This document shows, piece by piece, positions 19,748-31,083 of a DNA stretch of 64,000 nt. Source of the stretch: Arion vulgaris (lineage: Eukaryota; Mollusca; Gastropoda; Stylommatophora; Arionidae); contig CM036758.1 in NCBI GenBank assembly GCA_020796225.1, positions 29,399,099 through 29,463,098 on the forward strand, written 5' to 3'. Each line of letters begins with the position of its first letter. Position 1 is the first letter of the stretch. Below the pieces are notes generated by a model. It saw only the letters and a list, made by a program, of their open reading frames with translations, did not search any database and was not told where the DNA came from. The position numbers and the translations under genes are program-made.

Positions 19748-20713
19748 CGAAGGTGCATTGAAAAGTAATGCCTCCAAGTCCGTAACTTTGTTAATATACA
19801 TAATTTACAAATGAAACATACATTTTCAGAAAGCTTGAGATGTCCACTACACAATAGAGTCATTATTTTTCGACATAGTCACCTCCACGTTCCACACACA
19901 CACACCAACGTCGAACTAGTTGTTGCATCCCGTCGAAGAAAAATCTGATGACATCAGACGTGTCAGGAACACCTGATGCGATATGAACGAGAAGGCGATG
20001 ACTTTATCTGCCGAATTGTCACTGGCGATGAGTCATGGGTGCATCATTACCACCATGAAAACAAGCGCCAGTCTATGGAATACAGGCACACAAACTCACC
20101 CACCCCAAAAAAATTCAAAACTGTCGCGTCAGCGGGAAAAGTTTTGATGACCATTTTTGGGACTGCCAGGGCGTAATCCACACAGAATTTTTGGAACGCG
20201 GCAATACTGTCAATTCTGATCGGTATGTGGAAACGATGAAGAAACTACTGGCAAGACTGCTACGTGTTCGTCCTGGAAAACACGCAGTCCTTCAACATGA
20301 CAATGCTCGTCCACACACCAGGAGACAAACAGCGGCAGCATTAGAGCGTCTCAATTTTGACGACATTTTAGCGCACCCACCATATAGCCCCGATTTGGCA
20401 CATTGTGACTTTGGGCACATTCCCAAATGCTCAAGGAACATCTCAAGGGAAACAGATATGCTTCTGACGAGGATGTGGCAGCAGATGTGCGTACCTGGCT
20501 TCGTGAAAATCATCAGATTTTTTCTTCGACGGGATACAACAACTAGTTCGACGTTGGCGTGTGTGTGTGGAACGTGAAGGTGACTATGTCGAAAAATAAT
20601 GACTCTATTGTGTAGTGGACATCTCAAGCTTTCTGAAAATGTATGTTTCATTTGTAAATTATGTATATTAACAAAGTTATGGACTTGAAGCATTACTTTT
20701 CAATGCGCCCTCG
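19748..20713 (+). mobile_element. Rearranged fold-back mariner
   Basis: A 966-bp element between TA dinucleotides (19746-19747 and 20714-20715). Its outer 204 bp on each side (19748-19951 and 20510-20713) are near-perfect inverted copies, both derived from the 3' end of the mariner at 54903-56236. The normal 5' end and the first half of the transposase gene are therefore replaced by an inverted duplicate of the 3' end. The junction near 19951 falls at gatgacatcag. Confidence 0.88.
19952..20599 (+). pseudogene. Mariner transposase, C-terminal two-thirds
   Basis: Encodes the DDD catalytic region: IVTGDESWVHHY with the first Asp, LQHDNARPHT with the second, and YSPDLAHCDF with the third, then a C-terminal stretch ending DYVEK at a taa (20597-20599). 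A frame break lies near 20170 and another after HCDF. I count 35 residues between the second and third Asp, where classical mariners have 34. The N-terminal DNA-binding part is absent, so it cannot make a working enzyme. Confidence 0.85.
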
Positions 20714-21395
20714 TATATACTATCTCAAAAGCTGTGAATGCTTTGGTTTACTATACACAGTGAATCAAATACAAATATAAATATATGAGTTCAATCTTGT
20801 TACTTGAATATTGATATTTCTAGTTAGAAATTACACATTTTAAATCATATTTGAATAAATATTTCAATATCTACATTTGCAAACATTGTTGTTGGAAATA
20901 TATTCACGTGTGACTATATTGATCTGTTATGTCACATTAATTGTTGACAAGTTGTAAGTTACATTTGTGTGTGCGGGTCTGCCGTTACAGTTGGACAGTT
21001 TTCTAAATATGTTCACAGCTTTCTGAATGTTTTATCTTGTTATGTTGTACGTTATATGTTATGTTATAGCAGTAACACAATATGTTGTTGATTGAAAGTC
21101 AGTTTCATAGATTAATGTTACTTTACTGAAATCTGTAGTCTTCTGCAGTGATAAATGATGATTGTGAACAAAAGCGATTCAACTCAGAGGTAAGATGAAT
21201 CGTGTAAGAATTATTATAAAATGAAGCATGCGAGATGTTAGAGTTCATTGAGGACAGTACTTAAGTAGTTTTTTTTAGTAATTTGTAGCCAGGTATATGA
21301 TGTGTGAGAGATCGTTGGCTACATTACTTTTGTATTTTGTAGACAGATATACGCAGTGTGAGAAATCATTTAGAGCGGTACTTTAGTATTTCAAG
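20714..21395. other. No recognisable feature
   Basis: AT-rich sequence; no gene or family resemblance found. Confidence 0.45.
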
Positions 21396-22150
21396 TACAT
21401 GTATGTGAAGTGAGATTGTCAACAACATGTATGTGAAGTGAGATTGTCAACAACATGTATGTGAAGTGAGATTGTCAACTACATGTATGTGAAGTGAGAT
21501 TGTCAACTACATGTATGTGAAGTGAGATTGTCAACAACATGTATGTGAAGTGAGATTATCAACAACATGTATGTGAAGTGAGATTGTCAACTACATATAT
21601 GTGAAGTGAGATTGCAACACAGTATGTGAAGTGAGATTGTCAACAACATGTATTGAAGTGAGATTGTCAACTACATGTATGTGAAGTGAGATTGTCAACT
21701 ACATGTATGTGAAGTGAGATTGTCAACTACATGTATGTGAAGTGAGATTGTCAACAACATGTATGTGAAGTGAGATTATCAACAACATGTATGTGAAGTG
21801 AGATTGTCAACTACATATATGTGAAGTGAGATTGTCAACAACATGTATGTGAAGTGAGATTGTCAACTACATGTATGTGAAGTGTGAGAGATTGTCAACA
21901 ACATGTATGTGAAGTGTGAGAGATTGTCAACTACATGTATGTAAAGGGTGAGAGATTGTCAACAACATGTATGTGAGTGAGAGATTGTCAACAACATGTA
22001 TGTGAAGTGAGATTGTCAACAACATGTATGTGAAGTGAGATTGTCAACAACATATAGTGTGCACAGTATCAGATTGTCAACTACATGTATGTGAATGTGA
22101 GAGATTGTCAACAATATGTATGAAGTGCATTGTCAATATTTATTATGTAA
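21396..22150. repeat. 28-bp minisatellite
   Basis: About 26 copies of gtatgtgaagtgagattgtc plus aacaacat, alternating caacaac and caactac. The right third (from about 21880) gains gtgagagag variants and then breaks down into indels. Confidence 0.92.
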
Positions 22151-22329
22151 GTGAGTCATGATTTCAACTAAATGCAGTAGTCAATAGTTTATTGCACAGT
22201 AGAAGTGCATGTCACTATTATTTATTGTAAGTAGAAGATGTTGTAAAACATGTATGATCAAGGTGATGAGTTTCTAGTATATGTAGAGCAGTAGCAAATA
22301 GGTGAGTCAACGACTCTGATAGAGGTATG

Positions 22330-23105
22330 TCTCAGATAAGTTAGATAAGTTATGTTGATAGATTCAACATGTCTCTGAAGGTATGTTCCTGAAGAGTATT
22401 CTCAGATAGAGTATGTCTCTGATAGAGTTATGTGCTCTGATAGAGTTATGTTCTCTGATAGAGTTATGTTCTCTGATAGAGTTATGTTCTCTGATAAGTT
22501 ATGTCTCTGATAGAGTATGTTCTGTAATTGCTGATAGAGTTATGTCTCTGATAATATGTTTATATTATGTCTCGATAGATTATGTTCTGATAGAGTTATT
22601 CTCGAAATTATTCTCGATAGAGTTATGTCTTGATAGAGTGTTGTCTCGATAGAGTTATGTTCTTCTGATAGAGTTTTTAGTATCTGTAGAGCAGTGTGCT
22701 CATGATAGAGTCCCTATGTTCTCGAAGAGCTATTCTCTGATAGAGTATGTCTCGATAGAGTTATGTTCTCTGATAGAGTTATGTTCTCTGATAGAGTTAT
22801 GTTCTCTGATAGAGTTATGTTCTCTGATAGAGTTATGTTCTCTGATAGAGTTATGTTCTCTGATAGAGTTATGTTCTCTGATAGAGTTATGTTCTCTGAT
22901 AGAGTTATGTTTTCTGATAGAGTTATGTTCTCTGATAGAGTTATGTTCTCTGATAGAGTTATGTTCTCTGATAGAGTTGTGTTCTCTGATAAAGTTGTGT
23001 TCTCTGATAAAGTTGTGTTCTCTGATAAAGTTGTGTTCTCAGATAATTATGTTCTCATATAATTATGTTCTCTAATAGTTATGTTCTCTAATAGTTATGT
23101 TCTAT
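22330..23105. repeat. 18-bp minisatellite
   Basis: Roughly 40 copies of ttctctgatagagttatg. The core 22757-23040 is almost perfect (period 18 from 22801 and 22819); the left part (22330-22750) is heavily indel-ridden. Six codons per unit keep all frames open (SLIELC or MFSDRV repeats), which I treat as artefacts. Confidence 0.92.
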
Positions 23106-23159
23106 AATAGTTAATATTGGATAGCATGATTTCGTTTCTAACAACACAGTGAGAGATAG

Positions 23160-23465
23160 AACACACCAACAACCCGTATCAAATATTATAAGGAAACGAA
23201 GGTGGAAATATTGAGGTCATGTTCTTAGATCAGACGAAAAGATACTAAATCGACAAGTCCTTATGTGGTCACCAGTTGGGAAAAGAAAACGTGGAAGACC
23301 TAAGACCACTCTTCGAAGAACAATTTTACAAGAAAGTAAACTATTGGGATGTAAAACCATACAAGATCTCCAACTGCTAGCAACGAACCGCATCACATGA
23401 AGATCTAAAGCCTCAGCCATATGTGCCGCCTATGACACGAAAGGAAGAAACTAACTAACTAACTA
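23160..23465 (+). pseudogene. RTE-type LINE C-terminal tail
   Basis: One frame reads GHVLRSDEKILNRQVLMWSP, then KRKRGRPKTTLRRTILQE and LLATNRIT, with two internal stops. This WGHVLRM ... GKRKRGRPKTTWRR arrangement is characteristic of the segment after the RT in RTE-like LINEs. It ends in an (AACT)n run, consistent with the microsatellite-type tails of that clade. Clade assignment is by motif memory only. Confidence 0.78.
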
Positions 23466-24726
23466 GTTCCACTACGATAACTACATCCAACGCTTTTCAA
23501 TAAGTACGTATCTCCCCCCAAAAAAAATTTCCATCTCAATATTCTAATACAGTATCCTTCTCAGTCTTATCTTCTCCAAATTTCTCTGTTGTATCTACAA
23601 TGTTCTCTAATCATCTGATATATGTTTTTCCAGAGATCCCTGATCTTAGTGTGGGTAAGATCGAGTTTGTAATCCTATCGGAGACAGACGAAAAACTTAG
23701 GTCCCGTGTTCAATTTGAGCACGTAAAAGAACACATCGCAGTTTAAAATCGAGAAGACCAGGCTGGAAAACCGCTTCCCGGGAAATATTCATTTCTTAAA
23801 AATTAAAAAAAAAAACATTCATACAAAATTATCTTCACCATCTTCAAAATTACATCGGTGACTCTCGTCGGTGATACGGTGTTCGTGCACTGCAGCTGAG
23901 ATCTTCATGTGTCAGAAAGAGATCGGAGCAGACATGGTTACACACCGAAATGCAATCGTGATGGTTCTATCAATCAATTAATCAATTGATTTCTATTTAA
24001 TTTCATAAATGTGTCTCTTGGCAACGTTTTTTGTCGCATCCTAATTCTCATTCAAATTCTCAAATTCTTCTGTGGTAAGATCACTTAGTAGACATCGGTT
24101 CTCTTCTATACAAGTTCCAGCACGATTTCTAGAAGTTCATGTTTATGCTTGTGTCCGACCGAGGCCTTGGTTATGTATGTGGCCATTCTTTCTCATTTTT
24201 ATTTGATCTTACAATTATAACCCTTTGATGTCATTAACTGTTGTTTGCAAGTATTAACTCGGTTTTGTTTTGTACTTTGATGTTTCATGATGACCAAACT
24301 AATTGCGTGGCTAATTATTACTGCCATCTGTTCGGTTGCTAGCCAATCTGTTAGATTATTCACATCGACAAAATGTAGATCAAAGTTTGTTATCGTAAGT
24401 ATGTTCTTTCATGTTTCCGTCAAAGACTTTCGAACAAAGACTTGATAATAATTGTGATCTCTCAACTAAAAACATGAATTAGTAATATTGAATTACTTCT
24501 AACCTTTATATTTTAGTTAAAGTTGTGTTAGCTGTGATGTCCTCCCAAATCTGTATCGTTACTGCTTCTGGTACCACTTTGTTATGGTGGTGTGGGACAG
24601 GGAAGGTAGGGAAGGTGGGGAGTGTGGAGGGAGGGTGGTGAGAGATTGAGGATTTTAATGGACGCATGTCTAATGAAGTCGCCACGAAAGATCATGCAGG
24701 ATTTTTCTTTTATGCCCCAGACAGTT
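23466..24726. other. No gene seen; G-rich patch near its end
   Basis: Mostly AT-rich. A G-rich plus-strand stretch at 24590-24650 (gggaaggtagggaaggtggg, ggagggagggtgg) contains several GGG runs and could form a quadruplex. Nothing else is recognised. Confidence 0.5.
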
Positions 24727-24892
24727 TTCTTCTTTGCGTTCGTTCTTTACGATCAATTTTAATCACTCTTTGTGATATGTTTGATCTTTGCCAAGAACGT
24801 GTAGACGTTGCACATTGGTTTGGTAGGCCCCTAAACGCATAGATTTTACACGGTTAGGACATGTGCATCCGATTTTAGCCAAGCCCCCGACA
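24727..24892 (-). mobile_element. SINE-B, 5'-truncated, reverse copy
   Basis: tttcttctttgcgttcgttc, taatcactctttgtgatatg, ttgccaagaacgtgtagacg and ggcccctaaacgcat match the inverse of SINE-B's 3' two-thirds. Together with the copy at 25014 it forms an inverted SINE pair about 120 bp apart. Confidence 0.85.
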
Positions 24893-25013
24893 GTAAAAAA
24901 TATTTTGTTTCACCGTGAACTGAACACGAGTCTCCAGCATAGAAGCCGAACTCTAATCCTCTCCGCCAGACGTTCCTCTCCGGTTGATAGAAACTTCTGA
25001 TTGAAACATGGAA

Positions 25014-25271
25014 CATCCAAGTGGTTACCGGGGCCCAGATTTGGGATGTAAAGAATAGAACTACTGTTACCTGCCGCGCATGTCGTAAGAGACGACTAAG
25101 GAGGTTTGGCTGAAATCGGATGAACATGTCCTAAATGTGTAGAAGTCTGTGCGTTTAGGGGCCTAACAAACCAATGTGCAACGTATACACGTTCTTGGCA
25201 AAGATCAGACATATCACAGAGAGTGATTAAAATTGGTCGTAAAGAACGAACGCAAAGAAGAAGAAGAAGAA
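25014..25271 (+). mobile_element. SINE-B, complete, with exact TSD
   Basis: Reference copy: ggttaccggggcccag, aaagaatagaactactgtta, catgtcgtaagagacgacta, ggctgaaatcggatg, aaaccaatgtgcaacgtata, ttggcaaagatcagacatat, gagtgattaaaattggtcgt, gaacgaacgcaaag, (GAA)n. An exact 11-bp duplication gaaacatggaa lies at 25003-25013 and 25272-25282. The 5' third shares the box catgtcgtaagaggcgacta with SINE-A. I could not place standard A and B boxes confidently. Confidence 0.92.
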
Positions 25272-25282
25272 GAAACATGGAA

Positions 25283-25724
25283 TTTCCCCCATACATTTAT
25301 TCGGACTCAAATTTGTCAATTTACATTTTGGTATTCTGTGATTTAATTGTAAGACTAGAAACGGAATACGGAGACAGTACAATGAGTCGTCTGTGGGCGT
25401 AAAGTCACTTTACCCAGAGTCAATAGTCGCACCGTATTTTCCCGTTCAGGGAAGACTCTGTAAAAGACAGGTGTAAACTCTCCGTCTTTTGTCGACACAA
25501 GGAAGGACTGCCGTAAACTTCACCAGAGGCCAAACACACCCGACAGAATGGTTAACATTGGTCGAACGCAAAAATCATATGTTGCGCTTATATGTCTAAT
25601 GAAACTGCATTCCTAATTGACATGTGTTCAGTCTCAGCCTAATGGTTTTGCTTCCTGTGAAGGACAAAAACAGGAGTAGAAACTTTCAATTGCCTGGTGG
25701 CGAGAAACCCACACTCGTCCCAGA
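25283..25724. other. No recognisable feature
   Basis: No coding family or repeat copy seen. It may be the degraded body of the LINE whose 3' end follows. Confidence 0.4.
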
Positions 25725-25977
25725 GATCATATCATTTTCTCCATTGAGTAACTAAACACTGATGATCCATAAATAATGTCAGCAGACGGAACAGACACCA
25801 GGGCATATCCTGCAAGACTGTCCTCTCCTGGATGAGCTGAGAAACATGTCGTCACACCCAGTCGATCTGAAAACCTAGCTTTGAGGACACATGATAGACC
25901 TGAAGCTGACTGCCCAGTTTGTGGTCCATAGTAAATTAAGCACATGGCCAGAGATCGATAAAGAAGAAGAAGAAATA
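25725..25977 (+). pseudogene. LINE 3' end with HILQDCP motif and (GAA)n tail
   Basis: One frame gives QTPGHILQDCPLLDELRN, then two stops, then IDLKLTAQFVVHSKL. The (E)H(I/V)LQ.CP box is the zinc-knuckle-like region after the RNase H domain of several LINE clades, so it may be the missing end of the LINE-E type at 18858. The element ends gatcgataaagaagaagaag, giving the same (GAA)n tail as the SINEs. Confidence 0.7.
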
Positions 25978-26224
25978 GTGTTAGATATCGGGTGCAAATA
26001 AAAAACGAAAATATAAGTGACTGTCAACTCGGACAAACCTATTTCTATAGACCGACATTTTCGGATGCGCCTGACCTACATGTGTAGGTGAGCGTCCCAA
26101 TTATGCGATCGCTCATTGGCTCAGATCTAGTAAAGGCCACAATAAAAGTTCGATAAGTGATCGCTCAAGCAAACGCTATTTCTCCGTATCTCCAAACAGG
26201 AGGTTGCCCAGTGCACCGTCATGT

Positions 26225-26405
26225 GTAAACCATTCAAAGGTCACAAAGAGTGGTCAATACGTGAGATTCAAAGATCACAAAGAGTGGTCAATACGTGAGA
26301 TTCAAAGATCACAAAGAGTGGTCAATACGTGAGATTCAAAGATCACAAAGAGTGGTCAATACGTGAGATTCAAAGATCACAAAGAGTGGTCAATACGTGA
26401 GATGT
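26225..26405. repeat. 34-bp tandem repeat derived from a SINE 3' region
   Basis: Five copies of gatcacaaagagtggtcaat plus acgtgagattcaaa; period 34. The core tcacaaagagtggt is the 3' module of SINE-A (atcacaaagagtggttaaca), so the array is probably an amplified SINE fragment. It lies about 200 bp before the SINE-A at 26605. Confidence 0.9.
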
Positions 26406-26604
26406 TCTAGAACGATGGCCTTAGTAGCTTCTTTGACTAGAATAACATACAGATTATCAAGTGTAGTCAGCGAGTGATGTTTCTAGAGACCCTGATGCGC
26501 TAGCACAAATAAGGTACTGCAGTGATCACCGATAGATTCTACATGACTAGCAGTTTCTGCAACTCTAGGCATACCACTACTCGTCTGGAATTGTTAGTCT
26601 TCTG

Positions 26605-26873
26605 CCCGTGTGATGCCGGAACTCGTAAGGCGAACAAAGAATAGTAACACTGCGACCTAAAAGGCATGTCGTAAGAGGCGGCTGAGGTAGGGGCCTAGGG
26701 AAGCTACCCTAGTAAGTAAAAAACGTCGCAGAAATTGGGTGTGCTGGCCTACTTGTAGGTGCATAACTGACACAACGTACAATCGCTCTTAGTGCTTGGA
26801 TCACATACAAATCACAAAGAGTGGTTAACACTTGATCGATATGGAGCGTTGGAAGAAGAAGAAGAAGAAGAAA
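26605..26873 (+). mobile_element. SINE-A, complete, with near-exact TSD
   Basis: All modules present: gaacaaagaatagtaacact, catgtcgtaagaggcggct, ctaccctagtaagtaaaa, cgcagaaattgg, ttgtaggtgcataactgaca, cacaaagagtggttaacact, gatcgatatggagcgttgg and (GAA)n. Flanks are ttagtcttctg (26594-26604) and ttagtcttgtg (26874-26884), one mismatch in 11. This is a good reference copy for the family. Confidence 0.9.
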
Positions 26874-26956
26874 TTAGTCTTGTGGGTCTACAAGAAAGAT
26901 GGGGTACTATTCCCTGATCTTCTTGGGGAAAAGAGTAAAAATGCATTTGGGGCTCG

Positions 26957-26992
26957 TCGTCGAAGAAGAAGAAGAAGAAGAAGAAGAAAGAC
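26957..26992 (+). repeat. (GAA)n microsatellite
   Basis: Ten or so GAA/AAG units after gtcgtcgaag. It may be the tail of a lost SINE or LINE, as nearly every GAA run in the window ends such an element. Confidence 0.8.
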
Positions 26993-27083
26993 AACATGGG
27001 TGAACAGTTTATACTATTACACATATCCTCTAATAGTAATGCGCTTATTATGTCTCTTTATCAATCTTTGACTATCTTCACCA

Positions 27084-27297
27084 TTTAAGTATTGCGCTGA
27101 AATAGCCACATTTAAGTATGTGGGCCACTGAAATAGCCACATTTAAGTATGTGGGCCGCTGAAATAGCCACATTTAAGTATGTGGGCCGCTGAAATAGCC
27201 ACATTTAAGTATGTGGGCCGCTGAAATAGCTACATTTAAGTATGTGGGCCGCTGAAATAGCCACATTTAAGTATGTGGGCCGCTGAAATAGCTACAT
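27084..27297. repeat. 31-bp minisatellite
   Basis: Seven copies of tgaaatagccacatttaagt plus atgtgggccgc, nearly identical, with two copies carrying agctac instead of agccac. Confidence 0.93.
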
Positions 27298-27414
27298 TCG
27301 CAACTAACATTCGGCTTCTTTGCCATCAACAAACCGCTTTACTCCAAGGTGTTAGTGGAGCATAGAGGCAGAAATAGCTCTTGGCTATGCCGGTCTGGTC
27401 AACCCCTAGAAATA

Positions 27415-27767
27415 ACTGATATAAGAAGGAGAAGATAGAGATATGTTGGACACATTTTTAGAATAAATGATCAAAGAATATCAAAGCAGGTATTGAAGTG
27501 GGATGCAAAGAGATATAAGAAGGAGAAGATAGAGATATGTTGGACACATTTTTAGAATAAATGATCAAAGAATATCAAAGCAGGCAGTCAAGTGGGATGC
27601 AAAGGGTTCAAGAACAAGAGGACAACCTAAGGAGACACTGAAACGAACTTTGCTGAGAGTGGCAAGAAATATTGGTCTGAATTCCATTGAAGAGTTTGAG
27701 CAAGTTGCCCAGATAGAACGGCAATGAGAAATGGCATGGAGGAATCTGTAACGCTTAACGTTACGAG
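27415..27767 (+). pseudogene. RTE-type LINE C-terminal tail
   Basis: The frame reads RYVGHIFRINDQRISKQAVK, then RTRGQPKETLKRTLLRVARN, then FEQVAQIERQ, a stop, and EMAWRNL: the same architecture as 23160 with different residues. About 95 bp at the start (gatataagaaggagaagata through atcaaagcagg) is duplicated, so the GHIFRIND region occurs twice. Confidence 0.78.
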
Positions 27768-27780
27768 AGGAATTATTATT

Positions 27781-28271
27781 ATGCCGGAGCTGCAAATCGT
27801 ATGTTCCAAAAGTTTCTACTCGAGTTGATCAAATGTTTCTTTGGTTAATCAAGCAAAATGGAGTCTGTCATTGTCGCAAAGGAACAGTACTCCTCTAGTC
27901 AGTAGACGCGGGTTATCTGTTTGAACTTTATCATGAATCATCAACAGAACTTCACAATGCAATGTAGTATTCGCATTATCACAATTCTTTATGAGAAACA
28001 CTAACATCACCATTTCAACATTTCTTAATACTGTTTGTTAGTGGTGATATTACTTACTGTTGGTGTAACATGGAGTTTCATGACTGAAACTTCCGAAGAA
28101 GGATATCTTTATTGCATTCAAGCATTCTTTGTTTCTCGTTGATAATGATACAATCCCTGGATTGTTCTCTTCTTTCAGTCATGTTAGCTATGTTTTCCTC
28201 TTATTATGAGACATTCCAAGAAGCGGACTATTTGGTACATTCTATATTCATTCGATTCTTGTATGTGTTGT
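27781..28271. other. No recognisable feature
   Basis: Unique-looking AT-rich sequence leading into the 29-bp array. Confidence 0.45.
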
Positions 28272-30302
28272 TCAGTTAATTGTCTGAACACCCAGCATAA
28301 ACATTTAATTGTCTGGACACCCAGCATAAACAGTTAATTGTCTGGACATCCAGCATAAACAGTTAACTCTCTGGACATCCAGCATAAACAGTTAACTGTC
28401 TGGACATCCAGCATAAACAGTTAATTGTCTGGACATCCAGCATAAACAGTTAACTGTCTGGACATTCAGTATAAACAGTTAACTGTCTGGACATCCAGCA
28501 TAAACAGTTAATTGTCTGGACATCCAGCATAAACAGTTGACTCTCTGGACATCCAGCATAAACAGTTAACTGTCTGGACATCCAGCATAAACAGTTAATT
28601 GTCTGGACATCCAGCATAAACAGTTAACTGTCTGGACATCCAGCATAAACAGTTAACTCTCTGGACATCCAGCATAAACAGTTAACTGTCTGAACATCCA
28701 GCATAAACAGTTAACTGTCTGGACATCCAGCATAAACAGTCAACTCTCTGGACATCCAGCATAAACAGTTAACTCTCTGGGCATCCAGCATAAACAGTTA
28801 ACTCTCTGGACATCCAGCATAAACAGTTAACTGTCTGGACATCCAGCATAAACAGTTAACTGTCTGGACATCCAGCATAAACAGTTAATTGTCTGGACAT
28901 TCAGTATAAACAGTTAACTGTCTGGACATCCAGCATAAACAGTTAACTCTCTGGACATCCAGCATAAACAGTTAACTGTCTGAACATCCAGCATAAACAG
29001 TTAATTGTCTGGACATCCAGCATAAACAGTTAACTGTCTGGACATTCAGTATAAACAGTTAACTGTCTGGACATCCAGCATAAACAGTTAACTGTCTGGA
29101 CATTCAGTATAAACAGTTAACTGTCTGGACATCCAGCATAAACAGTTAACTGTCTGGACATCCAGCATAAACAGTTAATTGTCTGGACATCCAGCATAAA
29201 CAGTTAACTGTCTGGACATCCAGCATAAACAGTTAACTCTCTGGACATCCAGCATAAACAGTTAACTGTCTGAACATCCAGCATAAACAGTTAACTGTCT
29301 GGACATCCAGCATAAACAGTTAACTCTCTGGACATCCAGCATAAACAGTTAACTCTCTGGACATCCAGCATAAACAGTTAACTGTCTGGACATCCAGCAT
29401 AAACAGTTAACTGTCTGGACATCCAGCATAAACAGTTAACTCTCTGGACATCCAGCATAAACAGTTAACTCTCTGGACATCCAGCATAAACAGTTAACTC
29501 TCTGGACATCCAGCATAAACAGTTAACTCTCTGGACATCCAGCATAAACAGTTAACTCTCTAGACATCCAGCATAAACAGTTAACTGTCTGGACATCCAA
29601 CATAAACAGTTAACTGTCTGGACATCCAGTATAAACAGTTAATTGTGTGGACATCCAGCATAAACAGTTAATTGTGTGGACATCCAGTATAAACAGTTAA
29701 TTGTGTGGACATCCAGTATAAACAGTTAACTGTCTGGACATCCAGCATAAACAGTTAACTGTCTGGACATCCAGTATAAACAGTTAATTGTCTGGACATC
29801 CAGTATAAACAGTTAACTCTCTGGACATCCAGTATAAACAGTTAACTCTTGGACACCAGTATAAACAGTTAACTGTCTGGACATCCAGTATAAACAGTTA
29901 ACTCTCTGGACATCCAGCATAAACAGTTCATTGTCTGGACATCCAGTATAAACAGTTAATTGTTTGGACATCCAGTATAAACAGTTAATTGTTTGGACAT
30001 CCAGTATAAACAGTTAATTGTGAGGACATCCAGTATAATCAGTTAATTGTGAGGACATCCAGTATAAACAGTTAATTGTGTGGACATCCAGTATAAACAG
30101 TTAACTCTCTGGACATCCAGTATAAACAGTTAACTCTCTGGACATCCAGTATAAACAGTTAACTCTCTGGACATCCAGTATAAACAGTTAATTGTCTGGA
30201 CATCCAGTATAAACAGTTAATTGTGAGTACATCCAGTATAAACAGTTAATTGTGTGGACATCCAGTATAAACAGTTAATTGTGTGGACATCCAGTATAAA
30301 CA
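28272..30302. repeat. 29-bp satellite
   Basis: About 70 copies of a 29-bp unit made of two dyads: cagttaactg (a perfect palindrome) and ctggacatccag (5-bp arms around CA). Period 29 from unit starts at 28442 and 28471. The left two-thirds carries gcataa; the right third switches to gtataa with ttaattgtgtgg forms, so two subtypes occupy separate halves. Confidence 0.96.
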
Positions 30303-30322
30303 CACATTACAAATACATATAT

Positions 30323-30830
30323 CTTTCCTGAACGCTCCATATCGATCACTTGTAGACACTTTGCGATTTTAGTGATCTGAGACTAAAGCGATTGTACGTT
30401 GATGCCAGTTATGCGCCTAAATAGATCAGCACATCCGATTTCTTCAATGCTTTATTTAATATGGCACCGTGTGGTGCCTGGGCCAGCAAGGAAGCAAGAA
30501 TAGTACACTGCAACTACAATGCATGCCGAGAGGCGACTAATGTAGGCCTAAGGATGCTACCCTAGTAAATAAAAGCAGCGCAGAAATCGGATGTGCTGGC
30601 CTACTCGTAGGCGCATAACTGGCACACCGTACAATCGCTCTTAGGCTCAGATCACATCAATCACACCGAGTTGTTGACAAGTGGTCGATATGGACGTTCG
30701 AAGAAAGAAGAAGATTTACATGGTAGCCTTCCTAGGCTACTACTAGTCGACTCTTACGACATGCCTTGTAGGTCGTAGTGTTACTATTGTTTACTCCCTC
30801 TGTGAGCCGACGCAACACACGGATGACATA
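30323..30830 (-). mobile_element. SINE-A split by a nested opposite SINE-A
   Basis: Reverse-oriented 3' half at 30323-30460 (gaacgctccatatcgatcac, gattgtacgttg) stops at the AT-rich linker ctttatttaat. The 5' half resumes at 30716 (gtagccttcctagg, ctcttacgacatgcc, attgtttactccc). The interruption is a plus-strand SINE-A. Confidence 0.85.
30462..30713 (+). mobile_element. SINE-A inserted in SINE-A
   Basis: Complete copy: agcaaggaagcaagaatagt, the linker ctagtaaataaaagc, gaaatcggatgtgctggcct, cataactggcacaccgtaca, aagtggtcgatatgg and a GAA tail. Probable target duplication atttaatatgg / atttacatgg (imperfect). Several single-base losses are visible. Confidence 0.85.
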
Positions 30831-31083
30831 AATACATCAACAGATTATAATCTATGATAGAGGTTCAAACACAAGAACGACCTCTTATAGTTACCAGCAG
30901 AGATGTGACCAGATACGTTCATATCAGCTGGAATAATCTTCTACAATACACCACACGGCTGCTAGTGTCGATTTTCCTACAGATGTTTCATACATGATTC
31001 ATATATTCTATATTTATTTTGTTTTATGAAGTCAAGGCAGGTTAGATCATCAAACATTAATCTTTTTCTGTCTATAGTGATTA

